Assembly (NCBI GenBank): GCA_964596865.1
Contig: CAZQVW010000124.1
Coordinates: 1 to 8,286, forward strand
Direction of reading: 5' to 3'
DNA: 8,286 nucleotides
Origin: UBA6382 sp964596865
GTDB lineage: Bacteria > Bacteroidota > Bacteroidia > Bacteroidales > Bacteroidaceae
Below, in pieces: positions 1 to 7,995 of the stretch. Position 1 is the first letter of the stretch. Every line of letters begins with the position of its first letter. The translations under genes and the position numbers were made by a program. The notes beneath the pieces were generated by a model. It saw only the letters and a list, made by a program, of their open reading frames with translations. It did no database searches and was not told where the DNA came from.

Positions 1-1
1 T

Positions 2-1972
2 TACAAAGGTCACGCCGTGGTACTGCCCTCGCGCTTGGGGCTTCAGCTCAAGAGTGGGCGTTCTCTGACGGATGGATTCACGGTAGACAAAATAGACACT
101 CTCACATTCGACGAGGTGTGGCATCCGGTGTGGGGCGAATGGGCTGACATCCGCAATCACTATCGCGAAATGGCCGTAACATTGTCGCAATCCCAGCCGC
201 AGCGCCAGATGATTGTAAGATTTCGCGTATTCAACGACGGATTGGGATTTCGTTACGAATTTCCGTTAAGCAAAAACCTTAATTACTTTGTTATCAAGGA
301 GGAACGCAGCGAGTTTGCCATGACGGGCGACCATAAGGCCTTTTGGATTCCGGGTAATTACGATTCTCAGGAATATAACTACACGATTTCTAAACTTAGT
401 GAGATTCGCAAACTGCGCCCACAGGCAGAGAAGGAACAGCCAGTGACGCCCGGTACACCCACACTGGTGCAAACCGCCCTCCAGCTCAAGACCGACAGCG
501 GACTTTATATCAACCTCCACGAAGCGGCCTTGGTGGATTATTCCTGTATGCACCTCGATTTGGACGACACGGCTTTCGTCTTCACTTCTTTCCTCACACC
601 CGATGCCAAAGGCGACAAAGGATATATGCAAGCCCCGTGTCATTCGCCGTGGCGCACAGTAATCGTGAGCGACGATGCGCGCCAGATCCTCGCTTCCAAT
701 ATCACCCTCAACCTCAACGAGCCCTGCGCCATTGAAGACCCCTCGTGGATCAAGCCGGTGAAGTTTATGGGCGTTTGGTGGGAGATGATCACAGGCTACG
801 GCGCGTGGTCTTACACTAACGACCTGCCCGCCATCAAACTGGACGAGGTGGATTACACCAAGCTCCACCCGCATGGACGCCACAGCGCCAATAACGCCAA
901 TGTGCGCAAATATATCGACTTTGCTGCCGAGCATGGATTCGACCAGCTCTTGGTGGAAGGCTGGAATATCGGGTGGGAAGACTGGTTTCGCAAGTCAAAG
1001 GATTATGTGTTCGATTTCCTCACCCCCTACCCCGATTTTGATGTGGATTCCTTGCAGAATTACGCTCTTTCGCGCGGTATCCGCCTTATGATGCACCACG
1101 AAACCTCCGCTTCTATCCGCAATTACGAACGCCATCTGGAAAAAGCATATCAGTTTATGAACGACCACCACTATACCGCCGTGAAATCCGGATACGTGGG
1201 CGACATCATCCCTCGCGGCGAGTATCATTATGGCCAATGGCTCAATAATCACTATCTCTATTGCATCAAAGAGGCGGCCAAACACCACATCTGCATCGAC
1301 GCGCATGAGGCCGTGCGCCCCACAGGTCTATGCCGCACGTGGCCAAACCTCATCTGCAACGAGGCTGCTCGCGGTGGCGAATACGAAAGTTATGGTATCA
1401 ACAAGCCCGCACACCAAACCATCCTCCCTTTCACGCGCCTTATCGGTGGCCCAATGGATTATACTCCCGGTATCTTTGATACTTCCTACAAATTCCTGGG
1501 CAATACCAATCCCAATCGCCATATACATTCCACGCTTTGCAAGCAATTGGCCCTATATCTCACGATGCCATCGCCTTTGCAGATGGCGGCCGACCTTCCA
1601 CAAAACTATCAGAAGTATATGGACGCCTTCCAATTCATTAAGGACGTGGCCGTGGATTGGCGCGACAGCCGCTATCTCGAAGCAGAGCCGGGGGAATTCA
1701 TCACAGTGGCACGCCAAGCCAAAGAGAGCGGACAATGGTTTGTTGGCGGCATCACAAACGAGAATGCTCGCACGGCAAAAGTGAGTTTCTCCTTCTTGCC
1801 AAAGGGTAAGAAGTATGAAGCCACCATTTATCGCGATGCCCCCGATGCTGATTACGAGACCAATCGCGAAGCCTACGCGATTAGTAAGCAGAAAGTCTCA
1901 AACAAGACCGTGCTCCCCATCCATTTGGCGCGCGGCGGCGGTTTTGCCATCTCAATAAAGGAGTTGGATTAA
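2..1972 (+). CDS. GH97 family alpha-glucoside hydrolase (SusB-like), 5' end missing
   Basis: This glycoside hydrolase likely removes glucose from alpha-glucans or malto-oligosaccharides in the periplasm. The reading frame is open from the window edge (YKGHAVVLPSRLGL), so the GTG at 17 is probably an internal Val codon and the true start lies outside. Counting residues from that GTG, an N-terminal beta-sandwich domain spans about 1-240, the catalytic barrel about 250-540 and a C-terminal beta domain about 545-651. Glu362 (HHETSA), Glu431 (DAHEAVRPTG), Glu449 and Glu455 (NEAARGGEYES) have the same mutual spacing as Glu439, Glu508, Glu526 and Glu532 of Bacteroides thetaiotaomicron SusB (SusB numbering from memory). 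These are the base, acid and calcium-binding positions. Glu119 probably matches calcium ligand Glu194. The segment VKSGYVG lacks the Asp nucleophile of retaining GH97 enzymes, so an inverting mechanism is inferred. About 75 residues, including any signal peptide, are missing. The family call is firm; the exact substrate is not. Confidence 0.93.
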   Translation, partial: YKGHAVVLPSRLGLQLKSGRSLTDGFTVDKIDTLTFDEVWHPVWGEWADIRNHYREMAVTLSQSQPQRQMIVRFRVFNDGLGFRYEFPLSKNLNYFVIKEERSEFAMTGDHKAFWIPGNYDSQEYNYTISKLSEIRKLRPQAEKEQPVTPGTPTLVQTALQLKTDSGLYINLHEAALVDYSCMHLDLDDTAFVFTSFLTPDAKGDKGYMQAPCHSPWRTVIVSDDARQILASNITLNLNEPCAIEDPSWIKPVKFMGVWWEMITGYGAWSYTNDLPAIKLDEVDYTKLHPHGRHSANNANVRKYIDFAAEHGFDQLLVEGWNIGWEDWFRKSKDYVFDFLTPYPDFDVDSLQNYALSRGIRLMMHHETSASIRNYERHLEKAYQFMNDHHYTAVKSGYVGDIIPRGEYHYGQWLNNHYLYCIKEAAKHHICIDAHEAVRPTGLCRTWPNLICNEAARGGEYESYGINKPAHQTILPFTRLIGGPMDYTPGIFDTSYKFLGNTNPNRHIHSTLCKQLALYLTMPSPLQMAADLPQNYQKYMDAFQFIKDVAVDWRDSRYLEAEPGEFITVARQAKESGQWFVGGITNENARTAKVSFSFLPKGKKYEATIYRDAPDADYETNREAYAISKQKVSNKTVLPIHLARGGGFAISIKELD

Positions 1973-1999
1973 TCTACAGCCCTTTTTCATACGGAATGT

Positions 2000-3295
2000 C
2001 TACTTTCCGATGCAGAAATTTGCGAAGACGGAATGGAGAATATCGTCGCTGGTGATTTCGCCGGTGATTTCGCCCAATTGGGAGAGGGCAAGACGGAGGT
2101 CTTCGGCGAGGAGATCGGGGGTGAGGCCACTATTAAGGCCATCGATAAAGCGAGAAAGAGAGGCGAAAGCGCTATCCAGAGCAGCTTTGTGGCGATGATT
2201 GGTAATAAGAACGGAATTGTCTTGGGGGACGGGGAGAGAATCGGCCATTTGTTGCTTTAGTCCGGAGAGGCCGATGCCATTTATGGCCTGAAATTGGGGA
2301 GTCTTGTTAAGAATGCGGATAACTATTTGATCGGAGCGCACTTCTATATCGGGAAAGGGCACACCCGGCTCACTCATCATCAGGATAATGCGCGCTTTTT
2401 GGGCCGCTTTCTTGGCGCGGGCGATGCCTTGTTTTTCTATTGCGTTTGAGGTGTGGCGCAATCCGGCAGTATCGATAATGCGGAAGAGGATGCCATGGAT
2501 ATTGACGGTGTCTTCCACGGTGTCTCGGGTGGTGCCGGCCTCGGGAGCCACGATAGCTTTCTCATCGCCCACAAGGGCATTGAGCAGCGTGCTTTTTCCC
2601 ACGTTGGGAGCGCCGATAATTGCCACAGGTACGCCTTGCATCAGCGCGTTGCCGTCGGAATAAGTGGAGGAAAGGCGGTGGATTTCGTCGGCAGTCTGTG
2701 TGGCGAGCGAAAGGAGCTCTTCGCGGTCGGCAAATTCCACATCTTCTTCGGAAAAATCCAGTTCTAATTCCAAAAGGGTGGCCAATCTTAGCAACTGTTG
2801 GCGCAGACCGGTAAGTCTCTGGCTCACACCGCCGCGCATCTGCGAGAGGGCAATATCGTGGGAGACCTTGGATTGTGCACTGATGAGGTCGGCCACGGCT
2901 TCCGCCTGAGCGAGATCCATTTTTTTGTTGAGAAAGGCGCGCATGGTGTACTCCCCGGGCTCAGCCAAGCGTGCGCCCTCGTCTGAAAGGCGCTGGATAA
3001 CGCGATTTAAGATATAGGGGGAATTATGGAGCGAAATCTCTATGCTGTCTTCGCCGGTGTAGGAATGCGGAGCGATGAAAACGGAGACCAAAGCCTCGTC
3101 TATCACAGCGCCGTCCCTCTCCACGATATTACCAAAGTGGATGGTATGGCTGGAGACCTGCGTCAGCGGCGTTTTCCCACTGAAGATATTATCAACAATG
3201 CTTATTGATTTTGGTCCGGAGACGCGCACGATGCCCAAAGCGCCGCCCGCACCGGTAGCAATAGCGCAAATGGTGTCGATAGGAGTGGTATTCAT
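2000..3295 (-). CDS. mnmE: tRNA uridine-5-carboxymethylaminomethyl modification GTPase MnmE (TrmE)
   Basis: MnmE works with MnmG to build the cmnm5 group on wobble uridine 34 of certain tRNAs in the cytoplasm. The N-terminal tetrahydrofolate-binding domain (about 1-118) is followed by a helical domain that includes LNKKMDLAQAEAVADLI (122-138). The inserted GTPase domain shows G1 GAPNVGKS (228-235), TTRDT (255-259), G3 DTAG (275-278) and IEKQGIARA, with Glu287 at the usual catalytic position. The protein ends in the family's CIGK tail, with Cys428. It has 431 residues, against roughly 450-460 for most homologues. The shortfall is mainly after G3, and the G4 motif reads NKTP (330-333) instead of NKxD. 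I chose the ATG at 3295 because MNTTPIDTICAIATG is the normal N-terminus and because it overlaps the upstream TGA as TGATG. A longer frame up to 3394 only runs through the upstream gene. Last gene of the operon. Confidence 0.95.
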   Translation of the reverse strand: MNTTPIDTICAIATGAGGALGIVRVSGPKSISIVDNIFSGKTPLTQVSSHTIHFGNIVERDGAVIDEALVSVFIAPHSYTGEDSIEISLHNSPYILNRVIQRLSDEGARLAEPGEYTMRAFLNKKMDLAQAEAVADLISAQSKVSHDIALSQMRGGVSQRLTGLRQQLLRLATLLELELDFSEEDVEFADREELLSLATQTADEIHRLSSTYSDGNALMQGVPVAIIGAPNVGKSTLLNALVGDEKAIVAPEAGTTRDTVEDTVNIHGILFRIIDTAGLRHTSNAIEKQGIARAKKAAQKARIILMMSEPGVPFPDIEVRSDQIVIRILNKTPQFQAINGIGLSGLKQQMADSLPVPQDNSVLITNHRHKAALDSAFASLSRFIDGLNSGLTPDLLAEDLRLALSQLGEITGEITSDDILHSVFANFCIGK

Positions 3296-4161
3296 CAAAT
3301 CCTTTCCAAAACAAGGGATATTAGGTCGTCGATGGTGGCTTTGTAACCCGCGTTGGCAGTGCCAGCCAAGCGATTGGCTATCACCATGCAGCAAGTCATG
3401 GCTTTATGACCCAGCAGTCGCGATAATCCCGCCACCGCACTGCTTTCCATCTCGAAATTGCACACTTTCAGGTCGCCATAGCGAAAACTTTCCACCTTGG
3501 CATTTTGCTCGGGGTCGGCCAAAGGGATACGCAGGCGCCTTCCTTGTGGGCCAAAGAAGCCCGGGCAGGCGATAGTAATGCCGCGCACCATTTCTTTTCC
3601 GGCAATGCGCTGTACCAATTCGGCATCAGCATCTATTACGTAGGGCGCAGCCAAAAGAGACGGCCAATTCATGTGTTCCTTAAAGACCGCCTCCATCCTA
3701 AGGTCGCACACCTCGTTTCTGCCAGCGTAGAAATTCAGCAAGCCATCGAAACCGATACTTTTGACGGAGGCAATAAAAGTGCCCAGTGGGGTCTCGGGCT
3801 GGAGACCGCCGCAGGTGCCCACCCTCACAATCTCCAGCGAGGTGGTGAGCATCTTGTCTGTTCGCTTTTGGAAGTCGATATTTGCCAAGGCGTCCAGTTC
3901 GTTGAGCACAATATCGATGTTATCACAACCGATACCGGTGGAAACCACCGAGAGGCGCTTGCCCCTGTATGTGCCGGTGATGGTATGAAACTCGCGGCTC
4001 TCCACTTCGCATTCTTTGGTGTCGAAATGAGCGGCCACTGTGTTTACGCGCCCGGGATCTCCCACAAGAATTATTTTTTTTGCCAGTTGCTCGGGCTTCA
4101 AATGGAGGTGGAAGATGCTACCGTCGGGGTTGATAATAAGTTCTGATGGGGAATAATACAT
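3295..4161 (-). CDS. udp: Uridine phosphorylase / nucleoside phosphorylase family enzyme
   Basis: Cytosolic nucleoside phosphorylase that most likely splits uridine and phosphate into uracil and ribose-1-phosphate for pyrimidine salvage. The 288-residue protein carries the PNP/UDP family signatures in order: GDPGR (34-38, phosphate binding), STGIGCDN (74-81), RVGTCGG (113-119), CPGFFGPQGRR (199-209, expected base-recognition loop with Gln206 and Arg208) and FEMESSA (236-242, ribose-binding Glu and Met). The PQGR loop and the later VIANR element favour uridine phosphorylase over purine nucleoside phosphorylase, but specificity is an inference. The start ATG lies 4 bases after the upstream stop, in an A-rich leader with no Shine-Dalgarno sequence. 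The TGA stop shares one base with the mnmE start, and the last codons contain the only clear purine-rich ribosome-binding site of the operon. Confidence 0.9.
   Translation of the reverse strand: MYYSPSELIINPDGSIFHLHLKPEQLAKKIILVGDPGRVNTVAAHFDTKECEVESREFHTITGTYRGKRLSVVSTGIGCDNIDIVLNELDALANIDFQKRTDKMLTTSLEIVRVGTCGGLQPETPLGTFIASVKSIGFDGLLNFYAGRNEVCDLRMEAVFKEHMNWPSLLAAPYVIDADAELVQRIAGKEMVRGITIACPGFFGPQGRRLRIPLADPEQNAKVESFRYGDLKVCNFEMESSAVAGLSRLLGHKAMTCCMVIANRLAGTANAGYKATIDDLISLVLERI
3300..3307 (-). promoter_or_regulatory. Ribosome-binding site for mnmE inside the udp 3' end
   Basis: On the minus strand GGAAAGGA lies 4 bases before the mnmE ATG, inside the last codons of the phosphorylase gene. 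It supports the ATG at 3295 as the real start and fits translational coupling through the TGATG overlap. Bacteroidota often do without such sites, so its weight is moderate. Confidence 0.4.
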
Positions 4162-4165
4162 ATTT

Positions 4166-5434
4166 TTATCGTTTTTCGCTCTGTTCGAGCTTGCGAATTT
4201 TGTTGGCCATCTGAGGGAGGAGGCTATCCATAGACTCCAGTTCGTGCTCTTGCCTCAGAATGATTGCGGCGAGGGCTTTTTTTTCAGCAGCAGAATTGGA
4301 AGCGCCGTATTTATTGCGGTTTTCTTGTAGGAGATTGGCCAATTGGGTACGCCTAAAATTCTCCACCACCCAATCGCCGGCCAATTTGCGCGCCTCCGCA
4401 TTGCGGAAATCCTCTATTTTGTGGTAGGTGATGCCGTTGGCCACATCAAAATTCAGATCTACCACAGATGCGCTCTCCCCGTTGGCGGCAGGGGACTTTC
4501 CGTTTGCGACATCTCCATTTTTTCCGCCCCTTATTTTGGCCAGTCGCTCGCGAGCGGCCTTCACATCGGCTTGATGATTAATCTGGGTGGCGGCGATACT
4601 ATGAATAGAGGCCAGAAGTGTCAGACTGTCGCGCGAAAGAGAGGAGTCGTAAGTGTCGCGTGTGTCGGTGGGAATGAACACATAGATACATACCTTGCCG
4701 TTTGGCTGATGACGATTGCTTACAAACCAGCCCAGCTGGTTTACCTCGTCAATGCAAAGCAGGAGGTTGGCGGCAGGGTAGTTGAACGGCAGCCCTATGT
4801 TCTCCGGCGTCAGAAATTCCTTGTCATCGCTGGAATAGCGGGTAAGGAAAATACTGCTATCACGGCGGAAATAGAGAGTGGTGCCGTCGTCCATGACAAA
4901 GGGGGCGTCCTCGGAGGTGTTGGCCTCGTCTATACCCTTTAATGGTACGGGAGCGCTCCAGTCTGCGCCGAACAGATACGATTCCATCAGCCGCGAAGAA
5001 CCGTCCTTTTGCTTCTGGGCAAAAATCAGCCTGTCGCCAAAACCGTTTACATAGGCTATGCCCACGGCATTAGTGGCCAGAGATGGGGGCAGAGCGTTGG
5101 CATACAGCATTTTTCCGCAGGAAGAATCCAAATGGATATGATTGAGGAAAGTGGCACTGTCCACCACCATACTATCCACGAAGATAATCTTCTGGGTGGC
5201 CTCCAGAAATTCGATAGACAAGTGGAGCGTGTCGTCCTCCTCCTCTTCCAGTTCGTCTTCATTGGCAGAACGGGATTTCGATGTGGCATGCTTGGAAGAC
5301 ACCTTGCCGTTGGCCTTATGATTGCGGGCATTGCTGACAGAAGCCTTGCCCTTGTGATTTTTTTGCGCAAGGGCGGGAGTAGTACTGCCGCAGATAAGCA
5401 GCAGAGTTAATAATATAATAAGGAGTTTTCTCAT
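4166..5434 (-). CDS. Exported protein of unknown function with PD40-like beta-propeller segment
   Basis: I do not recognise a named family. Residues 1-23 form a typical Sec signal peptide: MRK, then a Leu/Ile-rich core, then PALA before Gln24. The cleavage site has no Cys, so a lipoprotein is unlikely and the mature protein should be periplasmic or surface-associated. Residues 25-57 are Lys/Ser/Asn/His-rich and 58-68 are strongly acidic (ELEEEEDD), giving a flexible charged linker. The middle part (about 115-255) has alternating beta-like segments such as SEDAPFVMDDGTTLYF and LGWFVSNRHQPNGKVCIY, which resemble PD40/WD40-like propeller blades. The C-terminal part (about 340-422) looks helical and probably coiled coil, rich in Gln, Glu, Lys and Leu. 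The start ATG overlaps the upstream TGA by 4 bases (ATGA) and the stop is 4 bases before the phosphorylase gene. The position in the operon does not reveal a function. Confidence 0.85.
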   Translation of the reverse strand: MRKLLIILLTLLLICGSTTPALAQKNHKGKASVSNARNHKANGKVSSKHATSKSRSANEDELEEEEDDTLHLSIEFLEATQKIIFVDSMVVDSATFLNHIHLDSSCGKMLYANALPPSLATNAVGIAYVNGFGDRLIFAQKQKDGSSRLMESYLFGADWSAPVPLKGIDEANTSEDAPFVMDDGTTLYFRRDSSIFLTRYSSDDKEFLTPENIGLPFNYPAANLLLCIDEVNQLGWFVSNRHQPNGKVCIYVFIPTDTRDTYDSSLSRDSLTLLASIHSIAATQINHQADVKAARERLAKIRGGKNGDVANGKSPAANGESASVVDLNFDVANGITYHKIEDFRNAEARKLAGDWVVENFRRTQLANLLQENRNKYGASNSAAEKKALAAIILRQEHELESMDSLLPQMANKIRKLEQSEKR

Positions 5435-7698
5435 GAAGCGGCAGAAGAAAGTAGTTGCGAAGCCATAGCTTTTGCGGCACGCTTGCCATCGCCCATGGCC
5501 AAAATCACAGTAGCTCCGCCGCGGACGATGTCGCCTCCGGCGTAGATTACAGGGATGGAGGATTGCATATTGTCGTTTACGGCGATAGTATTTTTGCGAC
5601 CCAATTCCAAGCCCTTCACCGAGCGGGGAACGATGGGATTGGGGCTGACGCCGACAGCCACGATCACCTCGTCCACGGGCATGGTCTCGGTCTCGCCCTC
5701 TATGGGCACAGGCGAGCGCCTGCCGCTCTCATCGGGCTCGCCAAGGTGCATTTTTTGGAGAACCACCTCCTTCACATTGCCCTGCTCATCGGCGTGGTAT
5801 TCAATGGGGTTGTGGAGAGTGAGGAAACGGACGCCCTCTTCTTTGGCGTGCTTCACCTCCTCCTTGCGCGCAGGCATTTCCTCCTCCGAACGGCGGTAGA
5901 CAATGGTGGCTTGCTCCGCACCGAGGCGCAGGGCGGTCCTCACGGAATCCATGGCGGTGTTTCCGCCGCCCACAACCATCACTTTCTTGCCCATCACCAC
6001 GGGAGTATCGCTGGCGGGATTGGAAGCATCCATCAGATTCACGCGAGTGAGGTATTCATTACTGGAAAGGATATTCTTTAGGTTCTCCCCCGAGATATTC
6101 ATAAAGCGGGGAAGACCGGCGCCGGAGGCCACGAAGATTCCTTTGTAGCCATCGCGCAAGAGTTCGTCCACACTAATGGTCTTACCAATGATACAATCTG
6201 TTTGGAAGTCCACTCCCTGTTTTTTCAGGTTGTCTATCTCCGCGTCCACCACCGTATTGGGGAGGCGATATTCGGGGATACCATAGCGGAGCACACCGCC
6301 CAATTCGTGGAGAGCCTCGAATACGGTAACACTGAAGCCAAAACCGGCCATTTCTCCGGCAAAGGACAATCCGGCAGGCCCACTGCCCACTACGGCAACA
6401 CGGATTCCGTTGCTCTTCACCTCCTGCGCCGAGGCCACTGCCCCCGATTGGGAAGCGAAGCGCTCCAAATAACCGATTGCCACGGGCTGGGATTTCATCT
6501 TAAGGTGGATACAGCGCGATTCGCACTGCTTTTCCTGCGGGCATACGCGTCCACACACAGCGGGCAGCGAACTATATTGGCGAATGATGCGATTGGCCTC
6601 TTGGGGGCGCCCTTCGGCAATCTCATGGATGAACGCGGGGATATTGATGCTCACGGGGCAACCCTCCACGCAGCCGGGCTTCTTACATTGAATGCAGCGA
6701 AGGGCCTCCCGCTGCGCCTGCTGGGGCGTAAGCCCGAGGTTTACCTCCTCTTTCAACTGGTGGGCGCGATAAGCGGGCTCCAATTCGGGCATCTGAACGC
6801 GGGGGATTTCCATGCGCTCCTTCATCGTGAGCTTGACTGTGGGTGGAGCCATCTGTTCGCTCTCAAGGGGCTGAGCAGCCTCGCCTTGATGGTCTTGGGC
6901 GGTCTCCTCGGTAGGAATTTTGTTGGTGTCTTGGCGCAAGCGCGACATCATTTCGTCCCAATCCACCTCGTGACCGTCAAATTCCGGCCCGTCTACACAG
7001 ACGAACTTCAATTTGCCGCCCACCGTGATGCGGCAGGCGCCACACATGCCCGTGCCGTCCACCATAATCGTATTGAGCGACACATCGGTGGGGATATTAT
7101 ATTTCTTGGTGAGGAGGCAGCAGAATTTCATCATCACTGTGGGACCGATGGCAAAGCACTTGTCCACCTTTTCCCTCTGGATTACCTGCTCCATACCCAC
7201 GGTAACCACACCTTTTTGGCCGTAACTGCCGTCGTCGGTCATAATAATTACTTCATCCGAGGCCTCTCTCACCTCCTTCTCCATAATGATGAGATCTTTT
7301 GTCCTGCCGGCCAAAACGGAAATCACCTTATTGCCGCAGGCCTTCAGTGCGCGGATGATAGGCAGCATCGGCGCCACGCCCACACCGCCACCGGCACAAA
7401 GCACCGTACCGTAATTGGCAATATCTGTGGGGTGCCCCAACGGGCCCACCACATCGGTGAGGCAATCGCCCACGTTCAGTGAACAAATCTTGTGAGTGCT
7501 CACACCCACCTGCTGCACCACCAAAACAATCTTGCCGTCATAACTGTCGGCGATGGTCAATGGGATACGCTCGCCCTTTTCTCCGGCTCTTACTATCACA
7601 AAGTTGCCAGCTTTGCGGCTCTTGGCAATCAGCGGTGCCTCCACGTCTAAACGAAAGACATTCTGCGAATATTGCTCTTTCCTTACAATCTCAAACAT
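5431..7698 (-). CDS. Fused NfnA-NfnB-type NAD(P)H/ferredoxin oxidoreductase (DHOD electron-transfer-like plus glutamate synthase small-subunit-like)
   Basis: Cytosolic iron-sulfur flavoprotein that probably exchanges electrons between NADH, NADPH and ferredoxin, as the bifurcating NfnAB transhydrogenase does. The N-terminal NfnA-like half (1-250) has an FAD-binding RIPLT motif (44-48), a nucleotide loop GGGVGVAP (103-110) and a [2Fe-2S] site in VDGTGMCGAC. The ligands would be Asp214, Cys219, Cys222 and Cys234, the one-Asp/three-Cys set known for NfnA. A Gln/Glu/Thr/Pro-rich linker spans about 255-290. The NfnB-like half has eight [4Fe-4S] cysteines (335, 338, 343, 347; 382, 386, 392, 396), an FAD motif GSGPAG (438-443), an NADP motif GGGNTA (577-582) and the end motif YAGGDIVRGGATVI. 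Databases often label such fusions dihydroorotate dehydrogenase subunit / NADPH-dependent glutamate synthase; no partner gene for either is visible here. First gene of the operon. Bifurcation itself is inferred. Confidence 0.92.
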   Translation of the reverse strand: MFEIVRKEQYSQNVFRLDVEAPLIAKSRKAGNFVIVRAGEKGERIPLTIADSYDGKIVLVVQQVGVSTHKICSLNVGDCLTDVVGPLGHPTDIANYGTVLCAGGGVGVAPMLPIIRALKACGNKVISVLAGRTKDLIIMEKEVREASDEVIIMTDDGSYGQKGVVTVGMEQVIQREKVDKCFAIGPTVMMKFCCLLTKKYNIPTDVSLNTIMVDGTGMCGACRITVGGKLKFVCVDGPEFDGHEVDWDEMMSRLRQDTNKIPTEETAQDHQGEAAQPLESEQMAPPTVKLTMKERMEIPRVQMPELEPAYRAHQLKEEVNLGLTPQQAQREALRCIQCKKPGCVEGCPVSINIPAFIHEIAEGRPQEANRIIRQYSSLPAVCGRVCPQEKQCESRCIHLKMKSQPVAIGYLERFASQSGAVASAQEVKSNGIRVAVVGSGPAGLSFAGEMAGFGFSVTVFEALHELGGVLRYGIPEYRLPNTVVDAEIDNLKKQGVDFQTDCIIGKTISVDELLRDGYKGIFVASGAGLPRFMNISGENLKNILSSNEYLTRVNLMDASNPASDTPVVMGKKVMVVGGGNTAMDSVRTALRLGAEQATIVYRRSEEEMPARKEEVKHAKEEGVRFLTLHNPIEYHADEQGNVKEVVLQKMHLGEPDESGRRSPVPIEGETETMPVDEVIVAVGVSPNPIVPRSVKGLELGRKNTIAVNDNMQSSIPVIYAGGDIVRGGATVILAMGDGKRAAKAMASQLLSSAAS

Positions 7699-7735
7699 AG
7701 TGTGTAAATTTTCTATTTCAGCGGAAATAATAGTG

Positions 7736-7767
7736 CGAAGTTACAACATTATATCCAAATATCCAAT
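7736..7767 (-). promoter_or_regulatory. Candidate Bacteroidota-type promoter of the operon
   Basis: On the minus strand TAACTTCG (7743 down to 7736) matches the -7 consensus TAnnTTTG at all but one fixed base. ATTG (7767 down to 7764) lies 20 bases upstream and matches the -33 element TTTG with one mismatch. Transcription would start near 7730, leaving a leader of about 30 bases before the ATG at 7698. The spacer contains two exact tandem copies of an 8-base element (plus strand ATATCCAA, 7751-7766). No Shine-Dalgarno sequence is seen in the leader. Confidence 0.5.
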
Positions 7768-7857
7768 TATCACATATCGGAAAGCGAAAAAATTGCAGTC
7801 TAATACAATAGCATATTACCAAGACTCGGATAATGACAGAAATACCGTAGCGCAGGA

Positions 7858-7983
7858 ACGACAAAACGCAGCACAGGTACGACAAAGCGTAGCGCAGGAA
7901 AAACAAACCGTAGCACAGGAATGACAAACCGTAGCGCAGAAAAAACAAACCATAGCACAGAAAAAACAAACCGTAGCACAGAA
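7858..7983. repeat. 21-base tandem repeat array, block A (six full copies)
   Basis: Six consecutive 21-base units start at 7858, 7879, 7900, 7921, 7942 and 7963, with a shorter diverged copy ending at 7857. Each plus-strand unit begins with an ACGACAAA, ATGACAAA or AAAACAAA variant, continues with CGTAGCRCAG and ends in GGA, GAA or GGT. The variable base in GTAGCGCAG / GTAGCACAG alternates G, A, G, A, G, A from the partial copy onward until the last unit, hinting that the array partly grew in 42-base steps. There are no unique spacers between units. Confidence 0.9.
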
Positions 7984-7995
7984 ACGGAAAATCAC

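Larger units (their letters stand above)
2000..7698 (-). other. Four-gene operon
   Basis: Four minus-strand genes abut almost without gaps: the oxidoreductase and the exported protein overlap as ATGA (5431-5434), the exported protein and the phosphorylase are 4 bases apart (4162-4165), and the phosphorylase and mnmE overlap as TGATG at 3295. No promoter-sized gap or terminator is seen between them. Transcription presumably starts near 7730 and runs left into the 27-base convergent gap with the GH97 gene, where no clear hairpin terminator is visible. Confidence 0.8.

Noticed and set aside
1973..1999. Bidirectional terminator between the convergent GH97 and mnmE genes
   Set aside because: The 27-base gap shows no stem-loop that I can identify.
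3296..3394. A 33-codon N-terminal extension of mnmE
   Set aside because: It lies entirely inside the phosphorylase gene in another frame. MNTTPIDTICAIATG is the normal family N-terminus and has its own ribosome-binding site and TGATG overlap.
6202..7482. A 426-codon open frame on the plus strand opposite the oxidoreductase
   Set aside because: The minus-strand gene has unmistakable cofactor motifs throughout. The opposite frame is His/Leu-rich with no family resemblance and is a codon-bias shadow.
7858..7983. Repeated minus-strand promoters, since each block A unit reads TACGGTTTG or close to it
   Set aside because: The element has one base too many between TA and TTTG, and the preceding TTTG is only about 12 bases upstream instead of 19-21.
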